From Chlorogloea sp. CCALA 695 (GTDB lineage Bacteria > Cyanobacteriota > Cyanobacteriia > Cyanobacteriales > Chroococcidiopsidaceae), in assembly GCF_003003885.1 (NCBI RefSeq), contig NZ_PVWN01000015.1, positions 36,168 through 100,167 on the forward strand: 64,000 nucleotides of DNA, given 5' to 3'. Below, piece after piece: positions 61,721-64,000 of this stretch (its first letter is position 1; each line of letters begins with the position of its first letter). The notes beneath the pieces were generated by a model. It ran no database searches, was not told the origin of the DNA, and worked only from the letters and a program-made list of their open reading frames with translations. Position numbers and translations under genes: made by a program.

Positions 61721-62488
61721 ATGAAGCTTGCAGGTAAAATTGCTGTAGTCACAGGTAGCGGTCAGGGAATCGGTCAAGACATTGCAATTAGTTTAGCCGC
61801 CGCCGGAGCGAGTGTCGTCATTAACTATCGTTCTGACATTACTGAAGCTGAAGAAACTTTAAAACAAGTGGAAGCTACGGGAAGTAAAGGCTTAATTGTT
61901 AAGGCAGATATTAGCGTTGTTAGCGAGCTTCGTCAGCTAATTGATTCAAGTATCGAATATTTTGGTCAACTAGATATCTTAGTAAATAATGCCGGAATAG
62001 AAACTCATGCACCTTTTTGGGAAGTTACCGAGGAAGATTATGACAAGGTGCTAGATATCAACTTAAAAGGTTGCTTTTTTGCGACGCAATTTTTTGTGCA
62101 GCATTTGATGCAAACAAAGCGTACTGGGAAAATTATTAATATTAGCTCCGTACACGAAGAATTACCTTTTCCCAACTTTACGGCTTACTGTGCTAGTAAA
62201 GGCGGTTTAAAGATGATGACTCGCAACTTAGCTGTAGAATTGGGCCCTTACGGCATTACTATCAATAACGTAGCACCAGGGGCGATCGCAACCCCTATGA
62301 ATAGTAAACTATTAAACGATCCTACCGCTCTAGGCGCTTTGCTCAAAAATATTCCCCTCAATCGTTTAGGACAACCTAAAGATGTCAGTGCGATTTCTAC
62401 TTTTTTAGCTTCTTCTGACGCTGACTATATAACTGGCTCGACATTCTTTGTCGATGGTGGGCTACTTTGGAACTATCAAGAGCAGTAA
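61721..62488 (+). CDS. Short-chain dehydrogenase/reductase, glucose 1-dehydrogenase-like
   Basis: The 255-residue enzyme has the cofactor motif TGSGQGIG (residues 11-18), INYRSDITEAEE (Arg after the second strand, suggesting NADP), NNAGIE (near 89), the catalytic Ser and YCASKGG (Tyr-x3-Lys near 155-159), and a C-terminal GSTFFVDGGLLW. It is closest to the glucose/ribitol 1-dehydrogenase branch. Substrate is unproved. The gene is divergent from the invertase, and a group II intron begins 37 bases after its stop. Confidence 0.93.
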   Translation: MKLAGKIAVVTGSGQGIGQDIAISLAAAGASVVINYRSDITEAEETLKQVEATGSKGLIVKADISVVSELRQLIDSSIEYFGQLDILVNNAGIETHAPFWEVTEEDYDKVLDINLKGCFFATQFFVQHLMQTKRTGKIINISSVHEELPFPNFTAYCASKGGLKMMTRNLAVELGPYGITINNVAPGAIATPMNSKLLNDPTALGALLKNIPLNRLGQPKDVSAISTFLASSDADYITGSTFFVDGGLLWNYQEQ

Positions 62489-63074
62489 TAAAAATAACTC
62501 CTAGCTGATCGATTGCTAAAGAGTGTGCGATTCGTTGGTTAGTAAATCACGGTAAACAGTCCGTACATAACTAACCCAGCCAAGACTCCCACATCTTGCG
62601 CTGAACTCTCAGATTGATGTAGGTGAAAGCCCTACCCGCCAGGTTCAGGCGTGACTCCCTATCTGCCCACAGTGAGCAAGCTCGATTCTTGCAGGCTGTA
62701 GCTGGGAACAGGGTGCAATCAGACAACTGTTATGAGTTGACACTGGCGCTAATGGGGCGTTCTCATGGTGAAACCGAGCCTAGAAAAGTGACCCAAGCAA
62801 AAGCAGGGCATAACTCAAAAACCCTGACTTCATCAGAGATAATACCTACTGCAATATGTTCTCGTTAGCAGTTTGAACCCTAGGTATCTGATGGTCAAAA
62901 TGGCTACACCTAAAAGAACTAACAATCATCTGAGGGAACGAATAAAAACGAATCAAAGGTCTAGGAACGGTCGAGTTCCAAGTAGGTAAGACGAGATACG
63001 GAACCCCTTTGATTCGGGTAGGATGCGGCGTAATTGCCGCAAGATATTCAGAAGACACTTTACGGAGTACGAGC

Positions 63075-63923
63075 ATGATTAGGCACAGCGACATCGCTAG
63101 TGAATCTTGGAAGACATTACCTTGGAAGCAATTCCGACGTAATTTATTCCGCCTACAAAAGCGAGTGTTTAAAGCAGTTCAAGCAGGCGACAAGCGAAAA
63201 GCAATGTCCCTTCAAAAACTTATTCTGAAGTCCAAAGCGGCTAGATTACTGGCAATTCGCCAAGTAACTCAGCTAAACGCTGGAAAGAAGACAGCAGGTA
63301 TCGACGGTAAGAAGTCCCTCACCTTTGAGGAGCGATACGAACTAGAGAAATCGCTGAAGGCATCGAGCAATAACTGGAAACACCAGAAATTGCGTAGTAT
63401 TCCCATCCCTAAAAAAGACGGCAGTACCAGAATGCTTAAAATCCCAACTATCGCGGATAGAGCTTGGCAATGCCTCGCAAAATATGCCTTAGAACCAGCA
63501 CACGAAGCAACTTTCCATTCTAGGAGTTACGGCTTTAGACCTGGTAGGTCGGCACATGATGCCCAGAAAATCCTACAGATTAACCTAAACTCCCATGCAA
63601 ATGGAATCAATAAGCGGGTCATCGAACTCGACATTGAGAAATGCTTCGACCGGATAAGTCACACAACCATAATGGATAACCTTACTGCCCCTAAAGGTAT
63701 TAAGTCAGGAATATTCAGATGCCTAAAAGCCGGAATAAACCCTGAGTTTCCAGAACAAGGAACACCGCAAGGTGGTGTGGTTAGTCCTCTACTAGCCAAC
63801 ATCGCATTAAACGGAATTGAAGGTCTACTTAGATATCACGAGGATACTAAGAAAAGAATAACCAACAAAACCCCAGGGAAGTACATTATAGAACCATCAA
63901 TCCGCTATGCAGATGACATGGTA
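63075..63923 (+). CDS. ltrA: Group II intron reverse transcriptase/maturase, interrupted
   Basis: 283 residues of the intron-encoded protein are visible from the ATG at 63075 (the open frame extends to 63009, but the known family start is MIRHSDIASESWKTLPWK). RT blocks are KKTAGIDG (RT0/1), LRSIPIPKKDGSTRMLKIPT (RT1), SYGFRPGRSAHDAQ (RT2), LDIEKCFDRISH (RT3), QGTPQGGVVSPLLANIAL (RT4) and RYADDMV (RT5; Asp280 and Asp281). The sequence then departs into an unrelated stop after nine codons. RT6, RT7, the X domain and any endonuclease domain must lie beyond the nested intron. Confidence 0.9.
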
Positions 63924-63924
63924 A

Positions 63925-64000
63925 GTGCGACTCGATGTCGCATGGTTTGAGTGAGAGACTCATAGGAACAACTCTCCGGCTAAGTGTCCAACAAAGCTGT
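63925..64000 (+). mobile_element. Second group II intron, 5' end nested in the first (twintron)
   Basis: GTGCGACTCG at 63925 is a typical group II 5' end, differing from the outer intron start GTGCGATTCG by one base. It lies inside codon 284 of the outer RT ORF, after its first base, two codons past YADD. The 76 visible bases (CATGGTTTGAGTGAGAGACT onward, with AACTCTCCGGCTAAG) fit group II domain I. The rest is outside the window. Confidence 0.75.

Larger units (their letters stand above)
62525..64000 (+). mobile_element. Group II intron (outer), runs off the right edge
   Basis: The 5' end is GTGCGATTCG at 62525, the GUGYG consensus. The next 500 bases form the ribozyme domains, with typical pieces GTAGGTGAAAGCCCTAC (62616-62632) and a long GC-paired region, before the intron-encoded protein begins at 63075 (domain IV). 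It lies 37 bases after the SDR stop, in what looks like non-coding DNA. The ORF is broken at 63925 by a second intron. Domains V and VI lie outside the window. Confidence 0.88.

Noticed and set aside
62623..62868. 81-codon ORF in the group II intron 5' region
   Set aside because: It falls in the ribozyme domain I-III part, where coding is not expected; it has no domain.
63924..63950. Natural C-terminus of the reverse transcriptase at the TGA 63948-63950
   Set aside because: An RT ending nine codons after YADD would lack RT6, RT7 and the X domain. The intron 5' end consensus lying exactly at the break explains it better.
1..64000. tRNA, rRNA, tmRNA or CRISPR loci
   Set aside because: I looked through the intergenic gaps for T-arm-like GGTTCGAAxCC patterns, rRNA blocks and spaced direct repeats. 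None was convincing; the only tandem arrays are short heptamer runs.

Overview
The window is a piece of cyanobacterial chromosome. The support comes from the gene content: the magnesium-chelatase subunit ChlH, a cyanobacteria-specific AbrB regulator, a Gap2-type GAPDH, a GH100 invertase and a cyanobacterial-type GyrA. It is also dotted with the octamer GCGATCGC (HIP1) and with short heptanucleotide repeats and palindromic repeats typical of cyanobacterial genomes. The moderate GC content and the repeat families fit a Nostocales- or Chroococcidiopsis-like lineage, but I cannot name the species from the sequence.

Layout. 1-5950: the 5' end of cobD/cbiB, an Rrf2 regulator, cyAbrB2, a zinc-ribbon membrane protein, a GT39 transferase, a serine-recombinase-like protein that has lost its catalytic residues, and a VOC protein. 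6069-12926: aroC, a SemiSWEET, a radical SAM protein, a pentapeptide protein, a GT2, a divergent SAM-hydrolase-family protein, coaX and a NUDIX hydrolase. 12959-18455: dacB, the acetolactate synthase large subunit with an added C-terminal zinc ribbon, an MFS carrier and an alpha/beta-hydrolase-like protein. 18706-28475: a large GAF/PAS/GGDEF diguanylate cyclase, a ferrochelatase-like protein with a His-rich tail, an FMN reductase, ftsH, an M23 peptidase and an LpxB-related protein. 28642-36566: chlH, an O-methyltransferase, a GH32/GH68-like enzyme, a Uma2 protein and a DUF3891 protein. 36811-41588: a WGxxGxxG protein, smpB, a decayed LuxR-type gene, a tyrosine phosphatase, ybaB, murB and murC. 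42053-49601: gap2, thiL, gyrA, lnt and a second Uma2 protein. 49554-57098: a hydrolase, two GSTs, a DCC protein, a DUF938 methyltransferase, a coiled-coil/TPR protein and small membrane proteins. 57184-64000: uvrA, the invertase, an SDR and a group II intron.

Most genes are housekeeping: cell wall (murB, murC, dacB, M23), amino acids (aroC, ilvB), cofactors (coaX, thiL, cobD), chlorophyll (chlH), central carbon (gap2, invertase), DNA topology and repair (gyrA, uvrA), and lipoproteins (lnt). Operons are short. Likely coupled pairs are murC-murB, the small-protein gene with thiL, GST with hydrolase, DCC with DUF938, and two small membrane proteins.

The most notable non-standard structure is at the right end. 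A group II intron lies just downstream of the SDR gene, and its reverse-transcriptase ORF stops abruptly two codons after the YADD motif, exactly where a second group II intron 5' end begins. This looks like a twintron cut by the window edge. Other noteworthy points are a canonical gyrA terminator lying inside the lnt reading frame, palindromic repeats inserted in frame in lnt and in the GT39 gene, an exact 55-residue repeat in a coiled-coil/TPR protein, and several enzymes missing hallmark catalytic residues. I saw no tRNA, rRNA or CRISPR array.
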